Assembly (NCBI GenBank): GCA_947846985.1 | Contig: CANTUZ010000008.1 | Location: 26,741,352-26,805,351, forward strand | Direction: 5' to 3' | DNA: 64,000 bases | Source of the DNA: Fratercula arctica | Taxonomy: Eukaryota > Chordata > Aves > Charadriiformes > Alcidae | In this document: positions 14,501 through 27,787 of the stretch, piece by piece | How the letters are laid out: each line of letters starts with the position of its first letter | Numbering within the stretch: the stretch's first letter is position 1 | The notes under the pieces: model-generated | What the model was told of the DNA's origin: nothing | Databases searched by the model: none | Seen by the model: only the letters and a program-made list of their open reading frames with translations | Position numbers and translations under genes: made by a program

Positions 14501-15579
14501 AGGATGGTGCAGAGGCATCTGAGACACCACAGCAATGTCTGCAGTGCAGACACATGAGTAATTAGCTCCTGTTCTACAGAAGCCAATATAAGTCTTTGCT
14601 TATTAGCACCAATTTCACCTCAGCCCTGTCAAAACAAGTCAGCTCAATGCCTCCTCCTGTTGGAATCCAAACAGATAGAGCCCCCCAGCTGCTTCCAAAG
14701 GGATCCTCAGCATCTGTGCTACCAGCATTGATTCTGTGCTCACAGTAGCTCAACTACCAATTTACATTGGATAATGAAGTTTTGTTTGCATATAAATGGC
14801 ATCAAAACCCTTTCCATTGAACCTAGAAATACAGCGCATAGCATACAAGCTGGATTTAGAGAGGTTGATGAACATTTTTTGATCCAAGCACACGCAAAAT
14901 CCTACTGATTAGCATCTTTTAGCATAAAATACAAAAAAGAAAATTGAGAACACCTAGATATAGATCAAACTCCTCCATAGGACATGATGCCATACTGAAA
15001 GAGAATGAAAAGGACACATTTTCTACAGCAGAGTATTGATCTTTTTGATGTTAACTGCAAGCTCTAATTAAAATTTCAGATACTGTTATCATATCACATG
15101 ATTAAAAAGAAAAAGAACTACTACTCAAGTTTAGAGAAGATACAAGTTTTATGGCTTGTTTCTTTGTTTTCATTTTAAGTAGGAACAGGGAAATCCCTTA
15201 GAAGTCGGAGAACATTTCTGACCACAGGAATGTTAAGATGATTCTTCTATTATCCTGAAAAAAAATTAAAATTTGTTCCATAACATCCAGTTTGCTAAGC
15301 TTTATGCCAGGCTAACTGCAGAGAGTCCAGTCTTCTCTTTCATCCCCTCGGTCCGAGATGGCTGTAAATCCATTTTTTCTTCTGCATCCTCAAAAGCCTG
15401 CCCTATCCCTTTGCAGTATGTTTTATTTTACAGCCCTGTTATGGATTACCCCTTTACAGCAATGTTTCTTTTCCACTGTTTATAATGGGGAAAAAACCCA
15501 TCTGACTCTTTCTCCTGGGCTGCTTTTTTAGCATGTATCTCCTTGCATATTCAGTAGGTAATAGTCCGATAGCAAAGAC
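8521..15579. other. Non-coding AT-rich DNA
   Basis: Apart from the POU-rich patch at 11.66-11.9 kb nothing was recognised. The stretches around 9600-10400 have varied, non-repetitive composition with several TAATT cores and could include conserved non-coding elements, but that needs an alignment. Confidence 0.5.
11660..11900. promoter_or_regulatory. AT-rich patch dense in POU/homeodomain-type motifs
   Basis: A perfect octamer ATTTGCAT (11723-11730) is followed directly by ATGCAGAT and ATATGCAAT, with several TAAT cores nearby (ATTAATT at 11651 and 11756, TAATTATA at 11868). A second perfect octamer occurs alone at 7458-7465. The pattern is typical of developmental enhancers in gene deserts, but AT-rich DNA produces such matches by chance. 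Confidence 0.22.
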
Positions 15580-15665
15580 TGAGCTTTAGTGTCAGGCCCA
15601 GACTCTGCCGCTAGCAGTTAGGAAATGCTTACATTACCTTTCTGTTTTTCATTACTTCCAACATG
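15580..15665 (+). mobile_element. Possible MIR-like SINE relic
   Basis: GCCCAGACTCTGCCGCTAGC, followed by GAAATGCTTACATTACCTTT and CTGTTTTTCATTACTTCC, resembles the MIR stretch ctctgccact...gcaagttacttaacctctctgtgcctcagtttcc. It is short and diverged, so chance similarity cannot be excluded. Confidence 0.35.
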
Positions 15666-16698
15666 TTCAATTTGTTTCTCAATACACTTGAAACCTAAAT
15701 GTCACAAAAATTCATGAGAAAGCTCATCTTTATTTCAAACAGTATTCACTCCTTTGAAAGGATACATGACAATGTTTGTCTCGAGTCCAATATAAACTGC
15801 CAAAGCAGAATGTGAAGCAACCGCAGTCAGCGGAGGACTACATTGGGCTACCTGGCAGCCCCGAGAAATTTGGCCACCATGCTCTCCAGCAGAATTACAG
15901 GAATTTTCATGCATGACCTGGATGGGTCCACACTGAAGTGTTCTGAATCACAACAGGTTGTTTCACCCCTTCCTCCTTCCAGAGACAACCATTTCTTTCC
16001 TTTGACTATACAGTGAACTCAAACTCCAAATATCTGTCTTCTGCATCACAACAAAATTAAACGCCTGAAGCATCCCAAAGCAGAAAAAAAGAAAATAAAC
16101 TTCCCATCCTTGCCATACACACAGAGGACCTGATTCCTACCATAATAATAGATTGCTACAGACTACAATCTGGATTAAAATTAGGAATTTGCTATGATAA
16201 AATGACTGAAGAAGCCTTTCATGAAACATACAAGAAAAACCCAACGAAAAAATCTTGGAAATAAATGGAAGTTCAGGTTTGGTTAAAAGTCTGCAGCTGG
16301 GGGTTTGTTAACAATCCTCAAATTATTTGAACTCACTTTGAGATCAGAAGTATGAACACTTTCTCTGATCTATATATTCTCTCATGCATAATATATACAC
16401 AGCTGAACCCCTTTATCTATAGAAAGAGCTATAGCAAAAGCAGGCACTCATTTCTGCAACTCTGCCGGCATACAAGTTTTTCCTCAGCAGTGAATATCTT
16501 ACAGAAGAGTTTCTATTTCATTGTCCAAAGAGTGTGGGTTCAGAGAAATATTTTCAAAAGTGGACTGTTGTATTTCCCCCTCCCCCAAGAAGCTACTGAA
16601 GCCAGGAGACAAAGCAAGGGATCAAAGCTCCCTGCTTAACTGGAAGAATATGACAGTACAGGGCACTGCAGTTTGGCAACTGTGGCATGAGTGAAATT

Positions 16699-16727
16699 AA
16701 AAAAACAAAACAACACAACCACAACAC
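16699..16727 (+). repeat. 29-nt A/C-only tract
   Basis: AAAAAAACAAAACAACACAA followed by CCACAACAC. Low complexity. Confidence 0.75.
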
Positions 16728-17156
16728 TTTTGTCAATTATTGCCTTTGGCTAGTGTGCCCAGATAGTTGCGCAAGTGTATTAGTATTTGGGATTAATGCA
16801 TGTGGCTTTGGAGTTTGCTGGTGTTATTGCTGTGATTCTGCCTAGGAACCAGGAGCCTTTTCTGCCAGGACCACACACAGAGAGAAGAAACAGGGCAGTT
16901 TAACACAGCCATGCGATGCAGCAGCCTGGCCCACAGGAGCACGCCCTGCATCCTCACAGCTATACGGCATCATGTAGGAACAAGTCCAAGCATAGAGGAG
17001 GCAACTTGAACCCAAGCATCAGCACACCCAGGCCACGTGCAGTACAGCTACGCAGAATGAAACCCTCCATCTAGGGAGGGAGGGGAGGCTGGAAGCCAAG
17101 TGTGGTGGGCAGCGATCTGCCACCAGCACCAAGCCTGGGGAAGGGGGAAGACAGGT

Positions 17157-17216
17157 CTTCACTGACATGTTTGCTCACGTCAGTGAAGCAGACACGTGCG
17201 TGACGTACTTGACTCA
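17157..17216. promoter_or_regulatory. Cluster of bZIP/E-box motifs with a 10-bp hairpin
   Basis: CTTCACTGAC (17157-17166) and GTCAGTGAAG (17179-17188) form a perfect 10-bp inverted repeat around a 12-nt loop. The right arm overlaps CACGTCAG, a CREB/ATF-type half site. It is followed by an E-box CACGTG (17193-17198), TGACGTA (17201-17207) and an AP-1 site TGACTCA (17210-17216). A second CACGTG lies at 17034-17039. Four recognisable leucine-zipper or bHLH sites in 60 bp, within a GC-richer patch, suggest an enhancer or promoter. No gene start is recognised nearby, so this is a motif-based proposal. Confidence 0.35.
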
Positions 17217-20200
17217 GCCATCGCACATCAGCGTGCTAACTAGAGGTAAATTAAGCAAGACTTCCCGAGAATGCTTTGCTCACAAATGTAGCTTTTAAGT
17301 TGGAGATGTAAAAAGAGTGATTCTGAGCTCATTTACCTAGTGGCTGCTTCTGGAGAATAGATAAACCCATTTATTAGTGCATTCTCCCTCAAGACAGTAT
17401 CTTAAAGAAAAGGCAGATTATCCTCTACAATATTTTTATTGAAGACCGGTGCTAACTTTATTTTCACCCTTTAGTGGAGTTCTTTTTCCAGTACTTCCTC
17501 AGTTGTATACATTTTCTCCTCCCGAGGTTGAGGGAAGTTTATTTTTTTAAGCTGATAATGTTAATCTGATCAGTCCTTTGCATGGAGATACTGAAACAGT
17601 GTTTCCCGAGTTGCTTGCAGACACTGCTATTATTAACAAACTCAATAAAAATAGTAAACTTCACCAAGCAACTAAGCAGAAGAAATAGCTGCCCAGTGGA
17701 AGTTTCAATTAAAGCCTGTTCAACCAACAAAGACAGCTGGATGCTAAATAAGGGGAATTTCCTTGGAAATCCCTGTCTAGCATCTTCACGCTGAGAACTT
17801 AGTACAGTGCACATCATTTTCAGCGTGCCTACCCTTATCAACATGAGCTGGCTCCACTGTGGCATGATTCATATCACCACATAATGTGGTTAGCGGAGGT
17901 ATAGTTGATAAATGAATAACCATTGCTGTAGCCATACAATTCAATTTATGGTAGTTTGAGAAATAGGTTCGTTGGCACTTACAGATTTAAAAGATTGTGT
18001 GATCCACAAGCAATCTGAAAAGGGAGAATGCGTTGACAACACATTGTAGATGAGTTACTTGTAACAATTGTTTCATTGCAATTGCAGCATCTTCAAATAG
18101 ATGAAGTGATAACATGAGTAGTAAGTGAATTTTATATCCGATTCTTAGAGCTGGACTTCCCAGATAAGCTGCCAGCAATTTTGAAAATACTTTGAAGACT
18201 TTAAAAGATTTTACATTTATTTAAAAATTCCCCCTTAAAACCAGAAACAAAAGTTTAATTTTTTCTTTTGATCTGCATAGATTTTCATTACTCTTTAATT
18301 CAAATGGGATCCTTTCAACTTTGAAGGATATGCGAGCGCATGTATGTATACAGAATGTATAAAATATATATTAGCTTGTCTGCAGGCTTCAAAAAGAGCT
18401 TTAATTTGCTGCTGTTTCAAAAGACTGAGGGGATTGCCTTTAATAGGTTGAGAAGAGTGGCAAATGTGACAGCTTGCACATTTGGGCTCTGGAAAGACCA
18501 TGTAGAGAGGGGAAATAAACGGACATGGGATCAAGTTGCTGAAGCCAGGAACCTTCCCCTCCTCTCGCCCCCAGCCGGCTCATCAGTCTGCTACAGGTAA
18601 AAGGCAGATCAAATCTGATCGCCCCTGGGCAGGGACAGGAGTGTTTTTCCAACACTGCCACGCCAGCTCATCTCTCAGATAGCCCAGGTCTGACCCCCCT
18701 GCTAACCATGCATTGGCTCATACTCCTACCTGAAGTGGGCCTGCAGGCAGAAATCGCAGGCAGAGCAAGATGCCCGACTACCACCCCACCCTATGGGCAG
18801 AATGGGACACAAATGGCTCACGCCAGCTCCTTCCTCCTCAGGCAGACACTGAGTAGAGCTATCACAGCCAATACAGGCACCAAATCACATTCACGGGACT
18901 TGAACGAGAGCAGACTGAAGAGAAGTCAAGCACAGGGAACAGACTCAGCAGCCTGCATACTTCTTTCTTCACAAAATGGACTCGGGTACACAACTGAAGG
19001 ATGACTGTAACTGAACTGCTCCCGCTTCTTTGCTTTCCAACTCAAAACCTACAATTTTTTAAAGAAATTATTTCAGTCTTCTAAGCTCTGTATTAGCATG
19101 AGTTAAACTCAAGTTACTAAGCGTTTCATATTTTACATTATTGGTAGGTGCAAATCCAGAAAAAGATAAAATACAGTTCTCTGAAAGTTTTGTATTGTGA
19201 AGGTCATATGTTCAACATTAGTAATTATGATTCACTGTGGGATGAAATTGCATTATTTTAACTTTGCTATCTTTTTTTCCCCTCTCTGCAGCATGAAGAT
19301 TTACTCAACTATTTCAGTGGCTGTTAATGATAACTGTTCTTTCAATAAGGAATAACGTACTTACATAATCTACCTAATGTGTACTGGAGACACTAAGTAA
19401 ATCATTATCTGATGTACAGGACCATTATCGCTGTGTGCCATAACAATCAGACTTAATGAGGCTTTCCTCTTGCTTCCTCTCTTGACTGCCACCAGCAACC
19501 TACTTTTGTTTACCAAGTTTCTCAATGCTGATTATGGGTTGCAATTAATCCATTCTTTTCCCACAGTGCACCATTTATATCAGTAGCTGAAAAGTAGAGA
19601 AAGGGCATTTCTGTTCTTAAGGCACAAGGAGCATCTCAGAATCTGGGTTTAAATGCATTTTCTGCACCAGTTTAGGCAAAATCATTAAAGGATTTGGTAT
19701 CTCCTTGCCTATTCTACATGGCACACTTCAAGGGCTCAGTGTTGTCAAACACAAACATGCAAAGTAGGGAGGCAGTTACGCGGGCCCCAGAGAGGAACCA
19801 GGACCTTCCCGGTCTACCTAAAATCCAAGCTACCGTAGATCTTGCTCTAAGTATGATATGGTTGGTCTTTATAGAGTTTGATTAAAACATTCTGAAAGAA
19901 GGATAGCTCCACTACAATAAGAGACTTGTATTATTCTTTTTCCTAACTTTTACAGAAGCTGTATAATTTCAGAAACTCAGTTATAAGAATGGGTAGGTAA
20001 ACCATTTCTGGATTTTAGTTACATGGGCTTGCACCTTAAGAGCTTCATGTTCAAGCAAGCCCAACATCTCAAAGCAACACTTAATTGAGACATTGTCATT
20101 ATCATCACATCACAGCTTTAAATCAGTGCCAGCTGGACCAAGATGAGGCCTCAGAGGGCCCCTTTTGAGCTCCATGAACTGAGTGATTTGCAGTTTGCCA

Positions 20201-20710
20201 TGAAATACAAATAAGCTCAAGACGCTTTATATTTCACAAGAAAAATAAATTACAGTTTTAGTCAGAAGGTGAACTTTAAAAAATACCCATGGCAGGATGC
20301 AACCTGAAATGCAAATACAAAGTCTGTCATCTCCCAAATTTTAAATATCAAGAATGACCCAAAATTTACAGTAGTTCTGTGAAAGTCATTATGCTTATTG
20401 TTATATTAAAATTACTTGATTGAGATCTGCATGTCAGAGAATGGTATTTTCAAGAGTTATGGATGACCTCAGATTTGCTGTAAGCAAAAGATATAAACAG
20501 TTTATCTAGAAAAATAATATCCTGAATTACCTCTCCTAGAGAAAATAAGCCTGGTCAGAATCATACCCTACACAGAGAACTAGTTTTTGTCATACAATAT
20601 TCTCAATCTATAGGAATGTCATCGGACAAACTTTGTTTCCAATTAAGTAAATAACAATCTCCATGTTTTTAATTTTAAAAAAAGTCAAAAGACCTAATAC
20701 TCTAGATAGC

Positions 20711-20729
20711 AAAAAAAAAAAAAAAAAAA
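20711..20729 (+). repeat. A19 homopolymer
   Basis: Nineteen A residues about 90 bp before the old CR1 relic. Probably an independent microsatellite. Confidence 0.85.
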
Positions 20730-20819
20730 GAGATGGAAAACACTTATGCATACACAGTTATTAGAATGCTTGCTTGCTTAATTACAAGTGATACCAAGCA
20801 GAGGGATTCCCAAGTTAAC

Positions 20820-21480
20820 TGGAAGACAAGGAAAACTTCAAAAGAAAGAAGAAAACCTGCAAGTCAATAAAGGTAAGTGACATGTGCTGCTCTAAGGAGC
20901 CAGGAATAACCACCTACAAAAACACATACTTGGAAACAACCGACCAGGTACTGTAGAACAGGATCCAGCTGATATCTCAAACTGAACACGAGCTAAAAGT
21001 CAGCATTGAGAAAAGGGGCAAGTAGTCCATGTCTAATCTATGGGACACATTAAGAGATTGATGAAGCCTCATCTGAATTATTATATCCAGTTTTGGATAC
21101 TACATTTGCAAACAACTGAAGACAATCCAGAGATGAGTTCTCCAATTACTGTCACTACTCTCTGTGTCTGAGAAAAATCTGGAAGTACTTGATTGTTTAA
21201 TGTAGTAAAGAAATGAAAATGAGATAACTCCGTCTCTGCAGCAACTTTAGCGTAGTTTGAATACAGTGATCTATGCTCTATTTCCACAACAAATAAGACT
21301 GGTAACAATTCAGTTGCAGCAGAAGATTCCTAACATCAAGTTAAACATTAAGGGCAAGAGGAGTGAACCACTGTCTGAGGAGAATGCCTGAAAGACTTTC
21401 TGGAAAGGTTGGGCTTCCATCAGAAGATATTCTTAAAAGACAATTTAGCAATTATCTTATTGATTGGACAAATTTGTAAT
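20820..21480 (+). mobile_element. Ancient decayed CR1 relic (3' half of ORF2)
   Basis: Segments in order resemble the C-terminal ORF2 region of an old CR1 subfamily. A piece around 20895-20990 (AGGAATAACC..., later AACTGAACACGAG) matches the region before the [13 protein letters not shown] block. A piece at 21060-21125 (GAAGCCTCATCTGAATTATT, then ATCCAGTTTTGGATAC) matches the block read as [14 protein letters not shown] in the intact copy at 33940-33990. A piece at 21290-21470 matches the region from [10 protein letters not shown] to [10 protein letters not shown]. Every reading frame is broken, and no octamer tail is visible. It must be far older than the element at 32 kb. Boundaries are approximate. 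Confidence 0.72.
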
Positions 21481-21511
21481 TAAATCTCACAAGGGAAGCT
21501 TGATAGCTAAG

Positions 21512-21533
21512 GATCTCTAAAGCGTTAGAGATC
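21512..21533. repeat. Short perfect hairpin
   Basis: GATCTCTAA-AGCG-TTAGAGATC: a 9-bp stem with a 4-nt loop, about 30 bp after the end of the old CR1 relic. Some CR1-related and L2-type elements end in hairpins, but the connection is speculative. Confidence 0.45.
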
Positions 21534-24500
21534 TTTCATGAGAACAGCAGGAAACAAATGAAAAAAGAAGAGCCGATTTCAGCCCACCACTGAGGCACTG
21601 GAATGAGTTTGGAGCAGCCCAGGGCTGTGACCTGGGGCTCTGGCAACTTTGTTCTTGAACTAAGCATGCCAAAAGTGACTGAAAGTTCCAATTTCTAAAG
21701 CTGGCTTTTGTTAGAACAGAAGATGTTAAACTAGAACAAAGCAAGGCAAACTGATGCGCAGCATGTGACAAAAGGTGTCAACACAAATCTTCCCCTTGCC
21801 CGCTGTGATCTTTTAGAGTACATCCCAATTTAACTCCAGCCTTGCTTTTAATGCAACACCTGTGGTGACTTTGCATTGCAAGAAAACCTGAAATGTGTTG
21901 TGCTCCCACAGAGTAAGCCACGAATCTCCATCACAAAACACAGCTCCTATCTCAGGCATCCAAATTCAGAATTAACCGAGGTGGAGGTGGTGTTGGGTTT
22001 GGTTGGATTTATTTTATTTGTTTGTTTAAAAACCAAGTTTCTCCTTTCTGGTCAGATTTGGACCTGCATGCCTTGACTATGTGCTTCAACAAAGAGTTAA
22101 TTTTAATACACTTAGGACTCAATTTTTGGCATCTTTTAAACAATGCAGCACTAGTTCGTTTAGATACTGTGACTGTTGCCTGGACAGGCAGTAATTTACG
22201 AACATGAAGAATTCTTCTGTGGCCCTCAGTATAATGCCAAATTCTGTTAACAACAAGTAAAATACACGTAATTCAGATAAATTACATAGATGATTCCATC
22301 TGTACTACACTGACTTCCACAAACAAGATTTCCAGTTTTCAGTATCCCTGCAGACAAATCGCATCATTTAGTGCTAATAATACTGAGTAAATGGATTTAA
22401 TATATGAAAGTATGAGTTCTCTGACCAAATGAAGAAAAACACTTACTGAAGATTAAATTTAGCGTTCATGAAAATAAATAGTTTTAATTCTCCCAATTTT
22501 GAGCCAGAAGTTTAGAACCAGTATAATCTCAGTCTTGTATAAAGGTATGTTTAATATGAAGGGGATCTTTTTCTTCTGATGCTACAAAGCAATCCAATGA
22601 AGGTATTTGGAAGAAGTTTGGCTAGATACAGAGACAGGCATGCTGGAGCCTGCAGTTGTAAGGAGTTAACCATTTCACTGGTGTTATGAAAAAAGAAACT
22701 AGATGATTCCTGTTCTGCAATAAGACAGTCAGCTGCTCTGAACCAGCTAAGCCTCGTATATCAATCGCATCCATTTGTTTTGCTAGTGACCACCAGCTAA
22801 GTCCTAGGGCTCAGATATCTGCGCTTGCTGGTGGAGACAGGGACAGGGTGTTATGGCACCCACCTGCTTACGCTTGTGGTAGGCACTATCCTTGCACAAG
22901 AGCTGTGAAAGAAATAATCTCTAATAGAGAAACTTTAAACCTTATTGTTGAGTTTTGCACAGAAATCCTTCCCCTCCCATGCTGACAAACACGAGGCTGT
23001 CAGGAAGGGTGAAAGTTAAGGTCAGTAGGTTAAACAAATGCACACAGCAATTGTGCTAGAGGGTTTCATAGCTTTTCTGCTCCACACTAGGGACAAAGAA
23101 GGTGTGGAATTGTTTCTGAAATTACTTTGGCTCGACAGCCTGTCCATTGCCTCTCCTCTGGGTAATCTTGAAGCTTTGCCAGGATGTTATGTTCTTTGAT
23201 GCAGATCATTTGTCATGATGAATAGTATTATGTAAAAGTTGTATTTTTCCCTTCTGTCTTTTGATTTGCAATATGAGAGATCATAATGTGGATTTAATGT
23301 TATGAAGCCCGAGTAATTTAAATCTTTAAAATATGTGAACAATTGAGAGCTTCTGATTTAAAAGTGTCAGAAAACATCCTTTTGGATTCACTATATTCAT
23401 ACAACGCTTTCTTGAGCTGCTTTACAAATACAGTTTAAAAAAAAAAACCCATTTTTCCTCACAGCAAGGAAAACCAAGAAACATTTTCTTCTCAATAAAT
23501 AAAGTGACTAAAGTGTTTTAGTCCTGATTTCACAGTCTTTCCTCAGTGCTAGTATCTGACACTGGTCGCAACATACTGGACTTTCAACGTTCCCCTCTTT
23601 TTTCCCATTCTCTATCTTTCAGGCTTATGAACATCTACAACACTGAGTACTAGAGTACCATTCCTTGATTTTTATTTTTTTAGTAGATATATGCAGGTAG
23701 GTTTATTAACAGCATGAGATATAACTGCACTGACGTTTACCACTTATACTGACCAAATTACAATCACTTCTTACTAGCCCTCAAGTGATAACTACAGCCA
23801 GTACTACGCTGTATAAGCAACGATCACACCACCCTGGCAGGCAGGCACGGGGATCTTGATCTGAGTTCCCGTTGTTCCCTCAGACTTGGTACAGAAGTCG
23901 ATTACACATTTACTGATAATGTGGCTCACCCTGCCAGAAGGCTACTTCCATTAATATTACATTGAATATTGGAATAAACGCAGAATAAAGGTAATTCTGT
24001 GGTTAAAACCATGATACCTTGATCCCCACTTCTCTGAAAACAGCAGCAAAAGGTACTTATAGCAATAACAAGTTAAAGAATCACATGACAGATCTTCAGA
24101 GAAAGCCAAAGTGCTTTGAAAAAGATCAATTACTATAAAACAGTAGTGCACTGCTGTCAATCTTCTACCTTTCTTTATAGTGAAAAATGAAATATAAATA
24201 GCCTTTTGTACTGGATAGGATTACTCCCAGATTAAGGGAAAAGTTTGCAGAGAAGTCTAAGGCCAATTCTGCTGACTTCCATTAGCAGCGCAATGTCATA
24301 TATTCAGTTCTGCAAGGCAGGAATAAATAACCACCACAACCCCGTCACTTCCAGATGCCACTGCTACTTCTTTGGTCAGCTCTAATCAGAAGCCACCTCT
24401 CAAATACCCAAAATGTTTAGCAACTCAAGATAAAACTCTATGGAGAAGCCCTTTTTGTCAGCCATTTAAAAGGGGAAGACTATTTTAAGACAAACAGGAG

Positions 24501-26657
24501 AAAAGCGTAGAAAAATCAGGCATTTTGCCGCTTCCTTACAATGGCCACAAAGAGCATGCAAAAATAACAGAAGTCTAAGAAAGAAGAAAAAGGTCATTGA
24601 ACCAGTACTGCCTAAGAAATAGAGATGTCTCATTTCTATTAATGTCAACGCAGGGAGGCCTAAGTCTCTCAGGCTTCGCAAATGTCACCAATGTTATTAT
24701 CTAGTTCTTGAATGTTATCGGTATGCTAAAGGTACATATTCTTCTAGATGGCTTTATGCTGATCCTGCAGAATATGTCCAATGGAGCACGAATAATGTGT
24801 GAATTTATACCATCGTGAAAAGCGCTCATAACTACTTCTTTCCCTTGATATCTTCATAAAAAGATATTTCATTAAAGGACATTAAGATACTTTTCCAACT
24901 CAAATTCAATTGCAAAGTAGAATAGGAATTTTGTTGCAGGCAGATGCAAGAGGCAGAACTGAAGCTAAACTGCATGCAATATCAGGATAACCTGCTGTCG
25001 ACTGGAATCACCAGTGCGAAGGACAAGAGCTCATCTTCTGTGCTAGCCCATTTCTGTGCTGGGCCATCCATCAGCAAGCAGAGCTGCAGGGTGTTGCAAT
25101 TCAGCAGCAGGGCCACAGGAGCTTGAGGAGAACAGGGCCAGGCACCATAACCTGCCCCTTCTGTGTTCCCATGTGCTCAAATGCAGAGAGCGCATGCATA
25201 TCTAATATTATGCATCCATTGGTTTTGTACAATTTATACTACTTGTTCATCTCCAACTGAATGCCTTTTTTCAGTCATCTTTATATAGCAATAATGAACT
25301 TGCATACTGGGCAGGACCCAAACTAAGCATGGGTTGTTTGTTTAGAGTGCCAAGAACTGCTTGAAATCCATAGCAAGAACTAATTTTGATTTTAACCTCC
25401 TTTTCCTATTCGGAATTAGTTCAGAATCTCTGCAAATCTAGGAAGAATATTACAGACTGAAGAAAAAGTGAATGCTAAATTTCATAACAATAAGACACAG
25501 CGAAAAATAAGTGTAATTTTTTCTTAAACTATCAAAGTAATTTAAAACCCTTGGCAAGTAGCTTAATAGACAAGAGCACTCTAGCTTCAAATGGATTTTA
25601 ATGGGAGGGTAACCACAAGAATAAAATCAATTAATGAATACTATAAATAGGTTAGTGAAAACTCTCAGCTCTTTTTCTTTCCAAACACCCTCCTACCACA
25701 CCACCCATGGAACTACTTCCAGAATAATATGATAAAACAGCCCACATAAGAAATCAAATACTGCTAACCATTTGGAGTTAGCACTGAATTTTCTGGAAAG
25801 TTTATGCTTCAAGAAAATTGAAGCGTTGTAACTATGCTAACAATACATTCACCTGAAAATACAGAGAATACCCTCATTTTGAAGTATTTCGGCTGCATTT
25901 GGAATGTCGCAAATGAGATACCTTGAAAGTCAAGCTTTCTAGGAAACTTCATCTGACTTGCTGAGATGAGCTGTTCATAAGTTTTGTCAAGCTACAACCT
26001 CTAAGCTTCCTAAGAACGAAAAGAGATGTCAACAGAGATACAAATGCCACTGTTGACAGACATCATGATGCAAAGAACCGGGTTGTGATTTGATATGGAA
26101 CATTGCCAGATCAATAACCAGTAACTGGATATTGCATCCACATGAATGATATTCCAAAGTCTTTCTACCATAATAAAGCATGGCTGAAAGATAGATCTGA
26201 CCTGCTTTTACTGATTTGGTTGTAATTATACACTGTCATCTGAAAAACAGCCAAAGGTCTTTCTTTGAGTACTTAACCAATGAGTCCCAGCTGTATTTCC
26301 CTTTGACAGTCTGTCAAGTGTATGGGAGATATCTGTAGCCATCCTCAACATCCTGAGGGTCGCAACATGAAAACGGAATGTGACAAAGAACAAGACGGCG
26401 CTGAGAGTGCGTACATGGCCAAGTGTATCAGATGTGAGACTGTTAGAATTTTATCTTCTGTTGAGGCCACTAGATTCAGACAAACAGAAAACTCCTATTC
26501 ATAGAAAGTGCATGTGGTGGAAATCAATAAAGTAGCAATTGTAACAAAGCTGTACAATGCAAGAACTAAGAAAAAGCAGGAGATAAATACCTCTTCCTCC
26601 ATGCTGTGTTTAGGTAGGGATTTACTTTTCTAGTATCTATGTGATGTAACCAGAGCT
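21534..26657. other. Non-coding DNA, nothing recognised
   Basis: No open frame above about 84 codons, no transposon signature and no long simple repeat, apart from an A10 run near 23440. Confidence 0.55.
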
Positions 26658-26671
26658 GTAACCATGGAAAT
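26658..26671 (+). promoter_or_regulatory. RFX/X-box-like motif
   Basis: GTAACCATGGAAAT resembles the imperfect palindromic RFX site GTNRCC...RGYAAC: a good left half and a weaker right half. No surrounding evidence. Confidence 0.25.
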
Positions 26672-27632
26672 AGGCTATGAATGTTTATCCTTAGAGGTTC
26701 TCTGATTATCCATCATAGTTGCTTCATTTGTAGCCTTTTAAGAACATAATTAAGTTGTGCAATTATTCCATGTTTGTTCTTTTAATTGCTTTTGTACTGC
26801 TGTGTCCTCAATGACGCAATGTGTGCACTGCAATATTGAAGGGAGTCATGCCATATAGAACCATTCACAGTGGAAAGTTCAATAAAGACTACCATGGAAC
26901 AGGTTTATTCAGTATTGTTGTGAAGGGTGGGAGAGCTAATACAGACCTCACCGACAGTCGCCAGGTCAAGCTAAGGTTAGGAAAAAGTCAGTTATAGAAT
27001 TGGTTGACTTTTCTCTGGGTCTCTACCAGACAAACACATCCATGCATTGAGGATTTGTAGTACTTATAAGGAAGTCTGAATAACTAATAGTTTGTCAGTT
27101 TGACCAATACAAAGTTTTCCATAAGACATATGGTGATGAATTAGGAATTGGTTACCTACTGGGGTAGGGGGAAAGAGAGTGAGATTAAAAAGAAAAAGAG
27201 ACCTCAAAAGAGGAGGCATGTCCCAGGAGAGCACCTGAAGACTGCCTCTGCAATAGCAACCAGAGCCTTAGCAGCTCTGGGGATCCCCACCATGAGCTGG
27301 TGGGAGCAGCCATCTTACCAAGCAGCACATCCTAGGCACTCTAGGAATCCAGATACCAACTGATGGGGGTCTCTGAAGAGGGAAGGTTAAGTTTGAAACA
27401 GGAGATGTGCCTATGGAGAGAACTGATCTCACCAGTCTTTTGGTGATGTCTAAATACTAAACCACTGAACTAAGAACAAGGCACTTAAATTCTGGTGAGA
27501 GTTAACAAAGACCGAGCGAGAGTCCAGACACTCGCTGCTCCACGGGAAGACTCATTACATCACAAAATATGTTTCTATGATTACAGAGATGATATTCCTT
27601 TGAGGTGCTTCTCCTCTGCCTATTGCTTACAG

Positions 27633-27787
27633 AAGTTGATGACACCGGGGACATTCCCACTTGCAATGCACTCTTTGCAGTGAATATGTCAGAGGAACTA
27701 GAACAATTTGAAGCAAGCACCCAGGAAGTACTAGACAAAATGGATAAGAAATCTTATAATTCAAGCTCAAGTTGCGGAAATAAGGTC
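27633..27787 (+). other. Weak candidate coding exon
   Basis: A pyrimidine-rich stretch ending GCTTACAG (27632) is followed by about 50 open codons reading EVDDTGDIPTCNALFAVNMS and then EELEQFEASTQEVLDKMDKK, which has the acidic/hydrophobic spacing of a real helical protein. The only candidate donor (AAG/GTCACA near 27785) is poor. No family is recognised. A chance frame is the more likely explanation. Confidence 0.15.

Larger units (their letters stand above)
15666..20819. other. Non-coding DNA with a GC-richer patch at 16.83-17.25 kb
   Basis: The GC-richer patch holds the bZIP/E-box cluster. Another moderately GC-rich stretch (18480-19010) has overlapping short frames without recognisable similarity. 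No repeat was identified besides the A/C tract and A19 run. Confidence 0.5.

Noticed and set aside
24865..24925. Possible CR1 tail (TTTTCCAACTCAAATTCAAT)
   Set aside because: Only one short match to the ttccaac block and no octamers or upstream block, unlike 59311-59425.
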